Below are positions 11,073 through 22,569 of a stretch of 64,000 nucleotides of DNA, one piece after another (the stretch's first letter is position 1; every line of letters starts with the position of its first letter). The DNA lies in contig CM055749.1 in the NCBI GenBank assembly GCA_029465975.1, forward strand, positions 15,555,470-15,619,469. The letters are read 5' to 3'. Source of the DNA: Dallia pectoralis. Its lineage: Eukaryota > Chordata > Actinopteri > Esociformes > Umbridae. The translations under genes were made by a program, and so were the position numbers. Under the pieces are notes generated by a model. That model was not told the origin of the DNA. It saw only the letters and a program-made list of their open reading frames with translations, and did not search any database.

Positions 11073-13484
11073 TGCTGAGTTCAATACGTTATTATTAGGT
11101 TAGACTGCTGTGCTGAGACTGCTGTGCTGAGTTCAATACGTTATTATTAGGTTAGACTGCTGTGCTGAGACTGCTGTGCTGAGTTCAATACGTTATTAGG
11201 TTAGGCTGTGCTGAGTTCACTGGTTAGACTGCTGTGCTGAGTTCTGTTATTATTAGGTTAGACTGCTGTGCTGAGTTCAATACGTTATTATTAGGTTAGA
11301 CTGCTGTGCTGAGTTCAATACGTTATTATTAGGTTAGACTGCTGTGCTGAGTTCAATACGTTATTATTAGGTTAGACTGCTGTGCTGAGTTCAATATTAT
11401 TAGGTTAGACTGCTGTGCTGAGTTCAGGTTAGACTGCTGTGCTGAGTTCGTTTAGACTGCTGTGCTGGATTCATTATTATTAGGTTAGTTAGACTGCTGT
11501 TCAATACGCTGAGTTCAATACGTTATTATTAGGTTAGACTGCTGTGCTGAGTTCAATACGTTCTGTGCTGAGTTCAATACGTTATTATTAGGTTAGACTG
11601 CTGTGCTGAGTTCAATACGTTATTATTAGGTTAGACTGCTGTGCTGAGTTCAATACGTTATTATTAGGTTAGACTGCTGTGCTGAGACTGCTGTGCTGAG
11701 TTCAATACGTTATTATTAGGTTAGACTGCTGTGCTGAGACTGCTGTGCTGAGTTCAATACGTTATTATTAGGTTAGACTGCTGTGCTGAGTTCAATACGT
11801 TATTATTAGGTTAGACTGCTGTGCTGAGTTCAATACGTTATTATTAGGTTAGACTGCTGTGCTGAGTTCAATACGTTATTATTAGGTTAGACTGCTGTGC
11901 TGAGTTCAATACGTTATTATTAGGTTAGACTGCTGTGCTGAGACTGCTGTGCTGAGTTCAATACGTTATTATTAGGTTAGACTGCTGTGCTGAGTTCAAT
12001 ACGTTATTATTAGGTTAGTTCACTGCTGCTGTGCTGAGTTCAATTACGTTATTATTAGGTTAGACTGCTGTGCTGAGTTCAATACGTTATTATTAGGTTA
12101 GACTGCTGTGCTGAGTTCAATACGTTATTATTAGGTTAGACTGCTGTGCTGAGTTCAGTTCTTATTTTAGACTGTGCTGCAATACGTTATTATTAGAGAC
12201 TGCTGTGCTGAGTTTATTAGGACTTAGGTGTGCTGAGACTGCTGTGCTGAGTTCAATACGTTATTATTAGGTTAGACTGCTGTGCTGAGTTCAATACGTT
12301 ATTATTAGGTTAGACTGCTGTGCTGAGTTCAATACGTTATTATTAGGTTAGACTGCTGTGCTGAGTTCAATACGTTATTATTAGGTTAGACTGCTGTGCT
12401 GAGTTCAATACGTTATTATTAGGTTAGACTGCTGTGCTGAGTTCAATACGTTATTATTAGGTTAGACTGCTGTGCTGAGTTCAATACGTTATTATTAGGT
12501 TAGACTGCTGTGCTGAGTTCAATATCATTATTAGGTTAGACTGCTGTGCTGTTATCATTAGGTTAGTTCAATAATTATTATTAGGTTATTGCTGTGCTGA
12601 GTTCAATTATCATTAGGTTAGACTGCTGTGCTGAGTTCAATACGTTATCATTAGGTTAGACTGCTGTGCTGAGTTCAAGTTCAATACGTTATTATTAGGT
12701 TAGACTGCTGTGCTGAGTTCAATACGTTATTATTAGGTTAGACTGCTGTGCTGAGTTCAATACGTTATTATTAGGTTAGACTGCTGTGCTGAGTTCAATA
12801 CGTTATCATTAGGTTAGACTGCTGTGCTGAGTTCAATACGTTATCATTAGGTTAGACTGCTGTGCTGAGTTCAATACGTTATTATTAGGTTAGACTGCTG
12901 TGCTGAGTTCAATACGTTATTATTAGGTTAGACTGCTGTGCTGAGTTCAATACGTTATTATTAGGTTAGACTGCTGTGCTGAGTTCAATACGTTATTATT
13001 AGGTTAGACTGCTGTGCTGAGTTCAATACGTTATCATTAGGTTAGACTGCTGTGCTGAGTTCAATACGTTATTATTAGGTTATACTGCTGTGCTGAGTTC
13101 AATACATTATTATTAGGTTAGACTGCTGTGCTGAGTTCAATATGTTATTATTAGGTTATACTGCTGTGCTGAGTTCAATACGTTTTTATTAGGTTAGACT
13201 GCTGTGCTGAGTTCAATACGTTATTATTAGGTTAGACTGCTGTGCTGAGTTCAATACGTTATTATTAGGTTATACTGCTGTGCTGAGTTCAATACGTTAT
13301 TATTAGATTAGACTGCTGTGCTGAGTTCAATACGTTATTTTTAGGATAGACTGCTGTGCTGAGTTCAATACGTTATTATTAGGTTAGACTGCTGTGCTGA
13401 CTTTCTAACGTTATTATTAGGTTAGGTTGCTGTTTTGAGGCATGAGTTTATAACGTTATTATTAGGTTAGGTTGCTGTGCTGAG
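11073..13484. repeat. 38-bp minisatellite, about 2.4 kb
   Basis: The unit begins gagttcaatacgttattatt and ends aggttagactgctgtgct. There are roughly 60 copies. Most are nearly identical; some carry an extra 14 bp (gagactgctgtgct, near 11114, 11166, 11690, 11735, 11940 and 12236). Disordered copies with deletions cluster at 11400-11570, 12010-12240 and 12520-12680. The last copies (13395-13484) are the most diverged. Confidence 0.97.
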
Positions 13485-14040
13485 GCCTGGGCCGTTACCC
13501 TGGCTGTGTGATCCGTCTCCATGGAGACCCGAGGAGAGCTTTGATCTGATTGCCCATGGTGCCCTTGTCAGAGAGGGGAGGGGAGGGCGGAAGGATGGAG
13601 AAGAGAAGGACCAGCCCATTCTAAATGATAGTCACATCAATGACTAAATACTGGCATACTCCTCTTCTCCCTCCTTCCCTCCATCACCAGCACCTCCCAA
13701 CCAACACAAATCAGCCGTCAGGGACCGTCAAGGACCACCCGCTACCGTTGCCATGGATATAAGTGATGGCGGTCTTACGTTCTGCGTCTCTCTCTCTCTC
13801 AACATCTCTCCCTTTCCTTTCTTTTTCAATCACTCTCTTTCCCTTGTTTGTCTGTCTCTCCGTTTCTCTTTCTCTCTATGTAAAACATGATGGAGAGGAA
13901 GTTAATAATTCATCCCATGAAGAGAGCAACGTTCCTGGGAGCAATTCCAATGGCATAATGGGTTAAGTGCAGCGATTGCTGTGTGCAGAACGATAGACTC
14001 ACGGGGATTAATAAAATATGAATTAAAGATCATTGGAGTG
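13485..14040. other. Single-copy island with X-box-like sites
   Basis: It contains the 14-bp palindrome GTCTCCATGGAGAC (13515-13528) and GTTGCCATGG (13747-13756), both resembling RFX X-boxes. A TC-rich patch (13785-13880) and an AT-rich conserved-looking stretch (13950-14035) follow. No gene is supported. Confidence 0.4.
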
Positions 14041-14115
14041 CTGGGATGAGATGGGATGAGATGGGATCGGATGAGATAGGATGAGATAGGATGAGTTCGG
14101 ATGAGATGGGGAGGA
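14041..14115. repeat. 10-bp repeat (gggatgagat)
   Basis: About seven copies of gggatgagat with variants cggatgagat and aggatgagat. Confidence 0.9.
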
Positions 14116-14392
14116 TGAAGGGTAGGTATTTCGTTGGGGAGAAGTGCTGTTCCCTCTTCAGGTTTTCAGATTGTCCAGTAAACCGTTAATTTGAGTTATT
14201 TTAGATCATCCTTGACTATTCTAGTCTGTCTTTTGGCATTTTCTGTTTTTTCTTTAGAAAACATCACACTCATCTCAAGGGCTGTCTGCAACGTCGTTGA
14301 AAAATAGCCTCCTTTATCTTTAGATTTTGACAACTGTGCAAGGTAGCTTTTCAATACTGTCAATTGCAATGAGTGCACTGAGACATAAAGCA

Positions 14393-14492
14393 CATCCCAA
14401 TGTCATCCCAATGTCATCCCAATGTCATCCCAATGTCATCCCAATGTCATCCCAATGTCATCCCAATGTCATCCCAATGTCATCCCAATGTC
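14393..14492. repeat. 11-bp repeat (catcccaatgt)
   Basis: Nine perfect or nearly perfect copies, a young and homogeneous array. Confidence 0.97.
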
Positions 14493-14569
14493 CTGCTGAG
14501 GCACCTCACCTAACAGTTGTCAAACTGACTTTTTTTCACTTGCTAGTCTGCACCATCCAGCCAGCAATG

Positions 14570-14712
14570 GCTAGGTTGTGGGGGGTGGGGCTAGGTTCTG
14601 GGGGGTGGGGCTAGGTTCTGGGGTGTGGGGGGTGGGGCTAGGTTCTGGGTTGTGGGGGTGGGGCTAGGTTCTGCGTTGTGGGGGGTGAGGCTAGGTTCTG
14701 GGGTGTGGGGGT
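14570..14712. repeat. G-rich minisatellite with quadruplex potential
   Basis: Six variable copies of ggctaggttctggggtgtgg with extra GGGG runs on the plus strand. Unit length varies from about 23 to 30 bp through changes in G-run number. Confidence 0.9.
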
Positions 14713-14799
14713 GTTTTTGATCTGACAGAGAGGTGACGGCCACCACCCAGACCACTTACAGACCACCTGCTTTATATCCTTTTAGCAATTTATGAGGCA

Positions 14800-14955
14800 C
14801 AGCCTTCTCTCTCTCTCTCTCTCTCTCACATCTCTCTCCCTCCCTGTCTCTCTCTCCATCTCTCTCTCTCCATCCCTGTCTTTGTCTCCATCCCCATTTC
14901 TCTCTCCACATCTCTCTCTCCATCTCTCTCTCCATCACTCTCTCTCTTTCTTTCT
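14800..14955. repeat. TC-rich tract
   Basis: Degenerate (TC)n with ccatctctctctccatc sub-repeats. Confidence 0.85.
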
Positions 14956-15236
14956 CTCCTACATACGTAATGACATTTCAACCAACATGTCAGCTCTTCC
15001 TAACCAATAACCATAACCCTATCTTGTTGACTGGTACTACTGTCTTTACTCAGTACTGCCACTAGGGATTATATTTGTATGGGTTTTTGAGGCTGCAGTT
15101 ATTCTTCAGCAAATGTTCAAATACAATGAAAGGAACAAGGTTCACATAAAACAAGGCCCTGGGGTCTGTCACTCCTTCCACATATCACCTCTGTGGATGG
15201 CTGCTTTCTGTCACACACTATGGCATTCCATCAGTC

Positions 15237-15410
15237 TCTATCACACTCTGTCACACTCTGTCACACTCCATCACACTATATCGCACTCTGTCACACTCTG
15301 TCACACTCTGTCACACTCTGTCACACTCTATCTCACTCTGTCACACTCTATCTCACTCTGTCACACTCTATCACACCCTGCCACACTCTGTCACGCTCTA
15401 TCACACTATA
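15237..15410. repeat. 10-bp repeat (tctgtcacac)
   Basis: About 17 decamers, tctgtcacac with variants tctatcacac, tatatcgcac and tctatctcac. Overlapping Ser-His-Ser-Val frames are artefacts. Confidence 0.94.
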
Positions 15411-15689
15411 GTTCACCTCACATTGTTAAAACACGTTTTCTCTTGTTTGTTTGTGTGTCTGTGTGAGGGCCAGGTTGGTTAATGTAAGGTGTTCCTGTAT
15501 TCCTAACAGCTTCTATCTCTGGACACACTTGGCTGTTTTTTCTAATCTGAGTAGTTTCCAGTAGTCATGTTTCGGGGGTACTGTGGCTAATGATGATGAC
15601 GATGATGGAAATGTGTTCATAGCTGTGATGGATGCATTGTCTTACTGTTACTTGTTCTGTCTGCTTCTTTACGCTGAAAGTGAACAGCT

Positions 15690-15691
<2 letters not shown>
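15411..15691. other. Short single-copy gap
   Basis: No gene; a small GATGATGAC run is at 15589-15605. Confidence 0.5.
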
Positions 15692-15725
<34 letters not shown>

Positions 15726-15847
15726 GTGTCTGTGTCTGTGTCTGTGTGTGTGTGTATCACTCAGGTAGAGAGTGTGTGTATGTGTCTGTGTGTGTGTGTG
15801 TATGTGTGTGTGTGAGTGTGTGTGTGTGTGTGTCACTCAGGTAGAGA

Positions 15848-15892
<45 letters not shown>

Positions 15893-15956
15893 TGTGTGTG
15901 TGTGTCACTCAGGCAGAGAGTGTGTGTGTGTGTGTGTGTGTGTGTCAGTCAGGTAG

Positions 15957-16040
<84 letters not shown>

Positions 16041-16050
16041 ACTCAGGTAG

Positions 16051-16084
<34 letters not shown>

Positions 16085-16156
16085 TGTGAGTGTGTCTGTG
16101 TGTGTGTGTGTGTGTGTGTGTCTGTGTCTGTGTGTCTGTGTGTGTCACTCAGGTAG

Positions 16157-16236
<80 letters not shown>

Positions 16237-16408
16237 ATTCAGGTAGAGAGTGTGTGTGTGTGTGTGTGTGTGTGTCTGTGTGTCTGTGTGTGTCACTCAG
16301 GTAGAGAGTGTGTGTGTGTGTGTGTCTGTGTGTCTGTGTGTGTCACTCAGGTAGAGAGTGTGTGTGTGTGTCTGTGTGTCTGTGTGTGTCACTCAGGTAG
16401 AGAGTGTG
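15692..16408. repeat. TG array punctuated by a hairpin-forming spacer
   Basis: (TG)n blocks of very unequal length (about 10 to over 75 bp) are separated by a repeated spacer cactcaggtagagagtg near 15757, 15833, 15906, 16039, 16146, 16235, 16293, 16343 and 16389. The spacer ends CACTC and GAGTG are reverse complements around a 7-base loop. The whole is a minisatellite whose unit contains a microsatellite. Confidence 0.95.
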
Positions 16409-17098
16409 TGCACTCACCAGACTCAGGCTGTCAGAGGAGGAGCTTGAAGAGAGAGGAAGCGTATGTTCATGAATATGTGTGTGTACATGTTTTTTTGGCA
16501 CACGCGCATGTAAGTGTGTGTGTGTGTGTGTGTGCGTATGCTTTGTTCTTTTGAAACATATTGAGATTTCACGATGAGCTGCTATGCAGATTGTCATTAC
16601 AGAAGGACCAGCAGTGAAAACAGAGGGGGGAGAAAGGAGAGGAGATGGAGAAGGGAAGAAAACCATTCATATTCTCTGCAGGAACCAGGGATAACGTAAT
16701 GAAATGAGCCTCAAGTTGAGAATCTAAATAAAAATACATTTCCGAATTCATTTTTGCCAATCTGAGCCTATTTAAAGCAGTCTTGACGTTGTGGTGATCA
16801 CTGTGATGGTACGATCATATGCTGCAATAATTAGGGGAGCCTTCTGAAGGAGGCACGGAGGAGGTTTAGTGTGAGCGACGGAGGAGAGACATTAAACATG
16901 GTACATACTAACACAGAATAATGAGCACCGTTTCACTCTCTCCATGTCGTCCTCCTCTCCGTCTCTCTCCCTCCGCACACACACACACACACACACTCCC
17001 TGTATCATCTGTTTTGTTAGCTGATATTGTTGTGCCTCTGAGCGTGCTTTGACAGATGCTACCAGGAACGGTGAGGAGGTCAGCTTTGTGGCATGCAG
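16409..17098. other. Single-copy island, partly conserved-looking
   Basis: Positions 16680-16900 and 17020-17095 are mixed-composition, non-repetitive and contain homeobox-type cores (AATAATTAGG near 16826). A short CA run is at 16976-16997. No coding frame is supported. Confidence 0.45.
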
Positions 17099-17425
17099 AC
17101 ACACACACACACTCACACACACTGAGATACCACACACACACACACACTGAGATACCACACACACACACACTGAGATATCACACGCTGAGATATCACACAC
17201 ACACGCTGAGATACCTCACACACACTGAGATTCCACACACACACGCTGAGATCACACCCACACACACGCTGAGATACCACACACGCTGAGATACCACACA
17301 CACACACACACGCTGAGTTATCACACACACACACGCTGAGATACCACACACACACTGAGATACCACACATACGCTGAGTTATCACACACACACACGCTGA
17401 GATACCACACACACGCTGAGATACA
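17099..17425. repeat. CA-rich minisatellite (gctgagataccacacacaca)
   Basis: About 15 copies of gctgagataccacacacaca with CA runs of varying length and variants gagttatc, gagattcc and gagatatc. Confidence 0.93.
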
Positions 17426-17734
17426 CTCCGTTTTTACACCACAATGGGTGTCAGATCCCAGCCCTGTGGACACCCTAACCTCTGGAGGGCGCCCTCACTG
17501 ACAGCTTCACCCAACCTCACAGCTCTCCACACGAACACAAACAGACACAAATGCACCCACAGACACACAGACACAAACCGGCAAACACACTGCCCCCCCC
17601 AGGTTGCCTTTGTTCCCAGCATCTGTTTCCCTCAGTGATTAATTGCAATTAGCGGTGGGTTTGAAGGCCTGTGGAAGAACGCAGGCTAAGAGAGGCAGAG
17701 AAGACAGACAGATTAATGAGGGGTGGCACTCGTC
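17426..17734. other. Single-copy spacer
   Basis: No gene is recognised. The frame at 17444-17638 is CA-rich and without motif. Confidence 0.45.
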
Positions 17735-18210
17735 ACCGAGAGGGAGGGGTGGAGGGAGGGATGGAGGAGTGGAGGGGGTGGAGGAGGAGTGGAGGGGGGT
17801 GGAGGGGGAGTGGAGGGAGGGAGGAGGGAGGCAGGAGGGAGGGATGGAGGGAGGAGTGGAGGGGGTGGAGGGAGGGGGTGGATAGATGGGGTGTAGGGGG
17901 GTGGAGGGAGGGGGTGTGGGGTAGAACGCTGGTAGGTGTGATGACTATTATGACGTAGACAGCAGGATGTTATGAGAGAGGGAAATGGAGGGAAAAGGGG
18001 GATTAAATAGTTAAATAGATGGAGGGAGATGGAGGAGAAGAAAAGACATGAAAGGTAAGAGTGGAATGGAGAGACAGAGAAGGATATAGAGAGATAGTGA
18101 GAGAGTAACGGAGGGATGAGGAAATAAAGGGATGGAAACAATGGAGGAAGATAAACAGATGAATGGAGAGATGGAGAGAGAGAGATGGAGAGAGAGAGAG
18201 AACTGTCAGA
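17735..18210. repeat. Purine-rich tract, GGA-type minisatellite then GA-rich
   Basis: 17740-17930 is dense in gtggaggggg, gggagggagg and similar words with many G runs. 17950-18210 continues as degenerate gatggagagagag. The minus-strand Pro/Ser/Leu frame of 266 codons across this block is an artefact. Confidence 0.9.
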
Positions 18211-18296
18211 GCTTAGTCCACAGAGCAGCGCCCCAGGGGGCTGATTAAATATGGAAATTATAATTGCTAATTGACCTTTATTAATCAGAGCACAGT
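18211..18296. promoter_or_regulatory. Conserved-looking AT-rich island
   Basis: A compact run of homeobox-type cores (GATTAAATATGG, TATAATTGCTAATTGACC, TTATTAATCAG at 18242-18287) sits between two low-complexity arrays. Function is inferred from motif density only. Confidence 0.3.
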
Positions 18297-18400
18297 GTGT
18301 ATGCGTGTGTGTGTATGCGTGTGTGCGTGTGGCCGTGTGCGTGTTGGTGTGTGTGCGTGTTGGTGTGTGTGCGTGCGTGCGTGCGTGTGTGTGTGTGTTT
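18297..18400. repeat. TG/GCGTGT-rich tract
   Basis: Imperfect (TG)n with many GCGTG and TTGGTG interruptions. Confidence 0.9.
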
Positions 18401-18479
18401 GATCCCCTCGTGGAGCTCTCGCATGTCTCAAAGAGCTCTCTCATGTTTAAACACAGGATAATGGAAGAGGCTGCCAGAT

Positions 18480-18825
18480 GACTGCACACACACACAGTCA
18501 CATGCATACACACTTACCCACACTCACACAGACACACACACACACACACAGTCACACACACACACACACACACACTTATCCACAGTCACACGGACCCATG
18601 CACACACACACAGTCACACACATTTACGTACACACACACACACTTAACCACACTCACACAGACACACACACGCACTTACCCACACTAACACAGTCACATG
18701 CACACACACACAGTCACATGCACACACACTTACCCACACTCACACGGACCCATGCACACACACACACACACAGTCACACACATTTACGTACACACACTCA
18801 CACACTTACCCACACTCACATGGCG
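18480..18825. repeat. CA-rich minisatellite
   Basis: Recurrent blocks such as cacacacagtcacatgcac, cttacccacactcacac and cacatttacgtacacac are reused in different orders, giving a higher-order CA array. Confidence 0.92.
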
Positions 18826-18941
18826 GTCTGCTGAGTGAAGTCATTGGGAGCTAATGAGTGTGTGAGTGTGTCGGGGCCACTAAACGAAACAGGGTCACTA
18901 AGGAGTCACTGGAGAGAGAGAGAGAGACAGATGTGCCAGTA

Positions 18942-18943
<2 letters not shown>

Positions 18944-18976
<33 letters not shown>
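18944..18976. repeat. (CA)n microsatellite
   Basis: About 16 CA units, preceded by a short GA run. Confidence 0.95.
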
Positions 18977-18977
<1 letters not shown>

Positions 18978-19267
18978 GCATGGATTTGTGTGCCACTTCC
19001 TCATGGTAGTCACATATGGATAAAGCCGTCTCTACTGGTAATACGGCGCTATATTTAGTTCTACTGTTTTAAATGGTTGTTCATTTGACATGAAAAACGG
19101 CTTCCTATTCTTCTGTTTCTACTTTTCTTAAGAAGAAGTTCACCAAAAAATCCACATTGAAAATAATGATGTTGTCTGAAGTTGAGCGGATACCTCTTAT
19201 CAACATGTCCTCATCATTCTGAAAGGCACTCGCTACCTTCCCTTGTTAGTATCTATCTTTATCGATA

Positions 19268-19277
19268 TCTCTCTCTC

Positions 19278-19356
<79 letters not shown>

Positions 19357-19405
19357 ATCGCTCTCTCTCTCTCTCTCTCTTTCTTTCTATCTCTTTCTCT
19401 CCATC
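19268..19405. repeat. (TC)n microsatellite
   Basis: Nearly pure CT with a few cg, tatca and tttct interruptions. Confidence 0.96.
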
Positions 19406-20149
19406 TCTCACACACATGCTGGTGGTGATGCTACTCCCAGATCACCCAGATATGATTAGCCTTCTCCTAAATCCATTAGATCAATTTAATTTACCCATTT
19501 CATGTTACAACTCCATCTTTGCTTCAATGACAATCCCGGCAAACGCAAATTGGTCCTGTGAATGTTTGTTAGGTTCTGACAAATATGCTCACATCACAAG
19601 GCGGTTTAGTTGGACTGAGGGTCCCAGAACATTCCACAGAACAATCTCTGAACATTACAGGACAATGTGTTGTTTTATTATCTAGAACCCTGATAAGAAT
19701 GTCCTCTTGTATTTGTAAACGATTTTGAGCATAGAGAAAAAGATTTGAACAAAATCTGGGGAACAAAATGAAATCAAATGTTAGATTTTAAGAATGAACT
19801 TGGGATTAGCCTAAGTATAGATAAGTATTTCTCTTCAGACATCTAAACACTGGTGAAAATGCAGCTTGAAGCTTGTAATGCAGTATCTAGTGGAACAGTT
19901 ATGTCTCAGAGCAGTTTGTTGGGAGGGACAGGGCCAGACAGAACCCTCTGGCCCTGGGGGAGAAGACAGACAGAGAACCAGAGCACCCCTCCCCCCTAAT
20001 CCTGTTAGCTCAACCCAGGATCAGGCCTCCATACACACCCCTGGCCTGCACTCTGCCCCTGAGGGACCTGCCGGGGCCCAGCCTGAAAGGGACAATTGTT
20101 GCAGCCCTCGACCCCTGGCTAAAGGGTGTCATGGGGTTGGGGGAGTGGG
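19406..20149. other. Single-copy sequence, no gene
   Basis: Mixed composition. The GC-rich stretch 19915-20140 includes an open frame at 19866-20171 but has no recognisable domain and runs into the next repeat. Confidence 0.45.
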
Positions 20150-20745
20150 AACTGTGACACACACGCTGTGACACACACACACACACTGTGATACACACAC
20201 GCTGTGATACACACACACACACACTGTGACACACACACACACACTGTGACTAACACACACACACACACACACTGTGATACACACACACACGCTGTGATAC
20301 ACACACACACTGTGACACACACACATACTGTGACGCACACACACACTGTGACACACACACACACTGTGACACACACACATACCCTGTGACACACACACAT
20401 ACTGTGACACACACACACACTGTGACACACACACACTGTGACATACACACACTGGGATACACACACACACGCTGTGATACACACACACACTGTGACACAC
20501 ACACACACACACACTGTGACACACACACACTGTGTATATGTATATGTGTGACACACACACATATACATACTGTGACACACACACACACTGTGACACACAC
20601 ACACTGTGACATACACACACTGTGACAAACATACACTGTGACACACACACTGTGACACACACACACACTGTGATACACGACCTGTGACACACACACACAC
20701 ACACACTGTGACACACACACACACACTGTGACACACACACACTGT
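20150..20745. repeat. CA-rich minisatellite (cacacacactgtgacacac)
   Basis: About 30 copies of actgtgacacacacac with variable CA length and variants ctgtgatac, cgctgtgatac and ctgggatac. Cys-Val-Ser-Gln frames on the minus strand are artefacts. Confidence 0.96.
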
Positions 20746-21810
20746 TGTGGTTCTTTAACACTACAAACACATGGTCAGTCATGCAAACAAACACGCAGGT
20801 CAACACTGTCTTGGCTCATCTCTTCCTTCTTCATATTTTATTAACCGGATGAGGACTGACACATTCCCAGAATGACATTTGACCCTAACCATTCAGCAAT
20901 CCATCCGAGTCAAAAGGCTATGAGTTAATGGGAATTGTGGTTAAGGTAAGAGTTGGTTGTTAGAGAGAATAGGTAATCATTTTGTGTGTGCGTGTATGTA
21001 TGTGTGTGTGTGTGTGTGTGTGTGCGTGCGTGTATGTGTGTGCCTGTGTGTGTGTATGCAGTAGAGCCCCTTCCATAAAGGCCTTACTCAACCAACTGCA
21101 TCAGTATTGACCTAAGCCCACACCAAACAAACCTTATCAAGTTCCACGGAACTCTGTTGATGTAATTCCACCATTCACCAGTAGGTGTCATCCATAGTGG
21201 AGGAGATCTCACCTTCCTTTGTCGAGCTCCCATGGTTTGGTTTGACTGCATGTCTGCGTGGAAGTAATGACTGAAATCTACCACAACACAATTTAATGCA
21301 TCTGAATTAGAACACTTCTGAATTAATTAGAAAATAAAGTATGCAGCAATCAAAACGTTGGCGTTGATAAAGCAATGTTCCAGTAAACATAGGGGAGAAT
21401 CGACGGTCTGATTTATTTGGTGCTATCAATCTGGGTTAAACTCAGCTGGCTGTAGGCGTGTTTACTGTGTGTGTGTGTGTGTGTGTCCTGTTGGACAGGG
21501 GTACACTGTGATTGAGCTCTGTGCTGTAAAGCCGTTTGCCGGTCTGTTTGTCTCACAGTAAGATGCTGCAGCAGAGAGAATACAATGATTATCTGTCACA
21601 AGGAACTGAGTGTTCACCCAGGCACAGTAAAATGCATAGGAACCAGGGTGACTTAACACAGCTTATAGAACAGAAATACCTTATGTACTAGGTAGCTGTA
21701 TCTCTGATAACCCTGGAATGTCAGTTCACTATTCTGATGAATTTAATTATGTTATGGGGTTTAGGAGAGGTGGTTCAATCACCAGGGCCATGTTCAACCA
21801 CCTTATCAAA
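20746..21810. other. Single-copy sequence with TG tracts
   Basis: TG-rich at 20982-21058 and 21467-21486. The rest is unique AT-rich sequence with no supported gene. Confidence 0.5.
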
Positions 21811-22277
21811 CTACCTGGAATATCATCACTACCTGGAATATCATCACTATCTGGACTATCATCACTATCTGGACTTTAATCACTATCATCACTTTAATCA
21901 CTATCAGCACTTTAATCACTATCAGGACTATCATCACTATCAGGACTTGAATCACTATCAGCACTTTAATCACTATCAGCACTTTAATCACTATCAGCAC
22001 TTTAATCACTATCAGGACTATCATCACTATCAGCACTTTAATCACTATCATCACTATCAGCACTTTAATCACTATCAGCAATTTCATCACTATCAGCACT
22101 TTAATCACTATCAGCACTATCATCACTATCAGCACTTTAATCACTATCAGGACTATCATCACTATCAGCACTTTAATCACTATCAGCACTTTAATCACTA
22201 TCAGCACTTTAATCACTATCAGCACTATCATCACTATCAGCACTTTAATCACTATCAGGACTATCATCACTATCTGG
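21811..22277. repeat. 18-bp minisatellite (cactatcagcactttaat)
   Basis: About 26 copies of an 18-bp unit with interspersed variants caggactatcat and ctggaatatcat. Since 18 is divisible by three, frames on both strands stay open (182 and 158 codons). The protein-like output is repeat translation. Confidence 0.96.
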
Positions 22278-22569
22278 ATCATTAGGACTTGTCTGTGACC
22301 TTTAACCAGAGTGGGAGGGGCTGATGATGTGTCTCTGGTAAGGCCGCCTGGCGGAGCTGTCAGAATGTACTTGATTAATCACCAGATAGACAGCTTACAG
22401 AGAACTCTATGTGTGTGTGTGTGCGTGTATCAAAGGGCTGGGGTCACAGAGTCAAGTCAGAGGTCAGATGGGGTCAGGGTGCTGAGTGCTTATCAAAGAA
22501 CATGCTGGAAGCTTTATATGGGCGGCTGGGTGGCATGTGAGGTGAGAGATTGTGTGACCACTCACTACT
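22278..22569. other. Single-copy gap
   Basis: No gene; a short TG run lies at 22410-22426. Confidence 0.45.

Noticed and set aside
17713..18513. 266-codon minus-strand Pro/Ser/Leu frame
   Set aside because: Spans several different low-complexity tracts without unique domain sequence.
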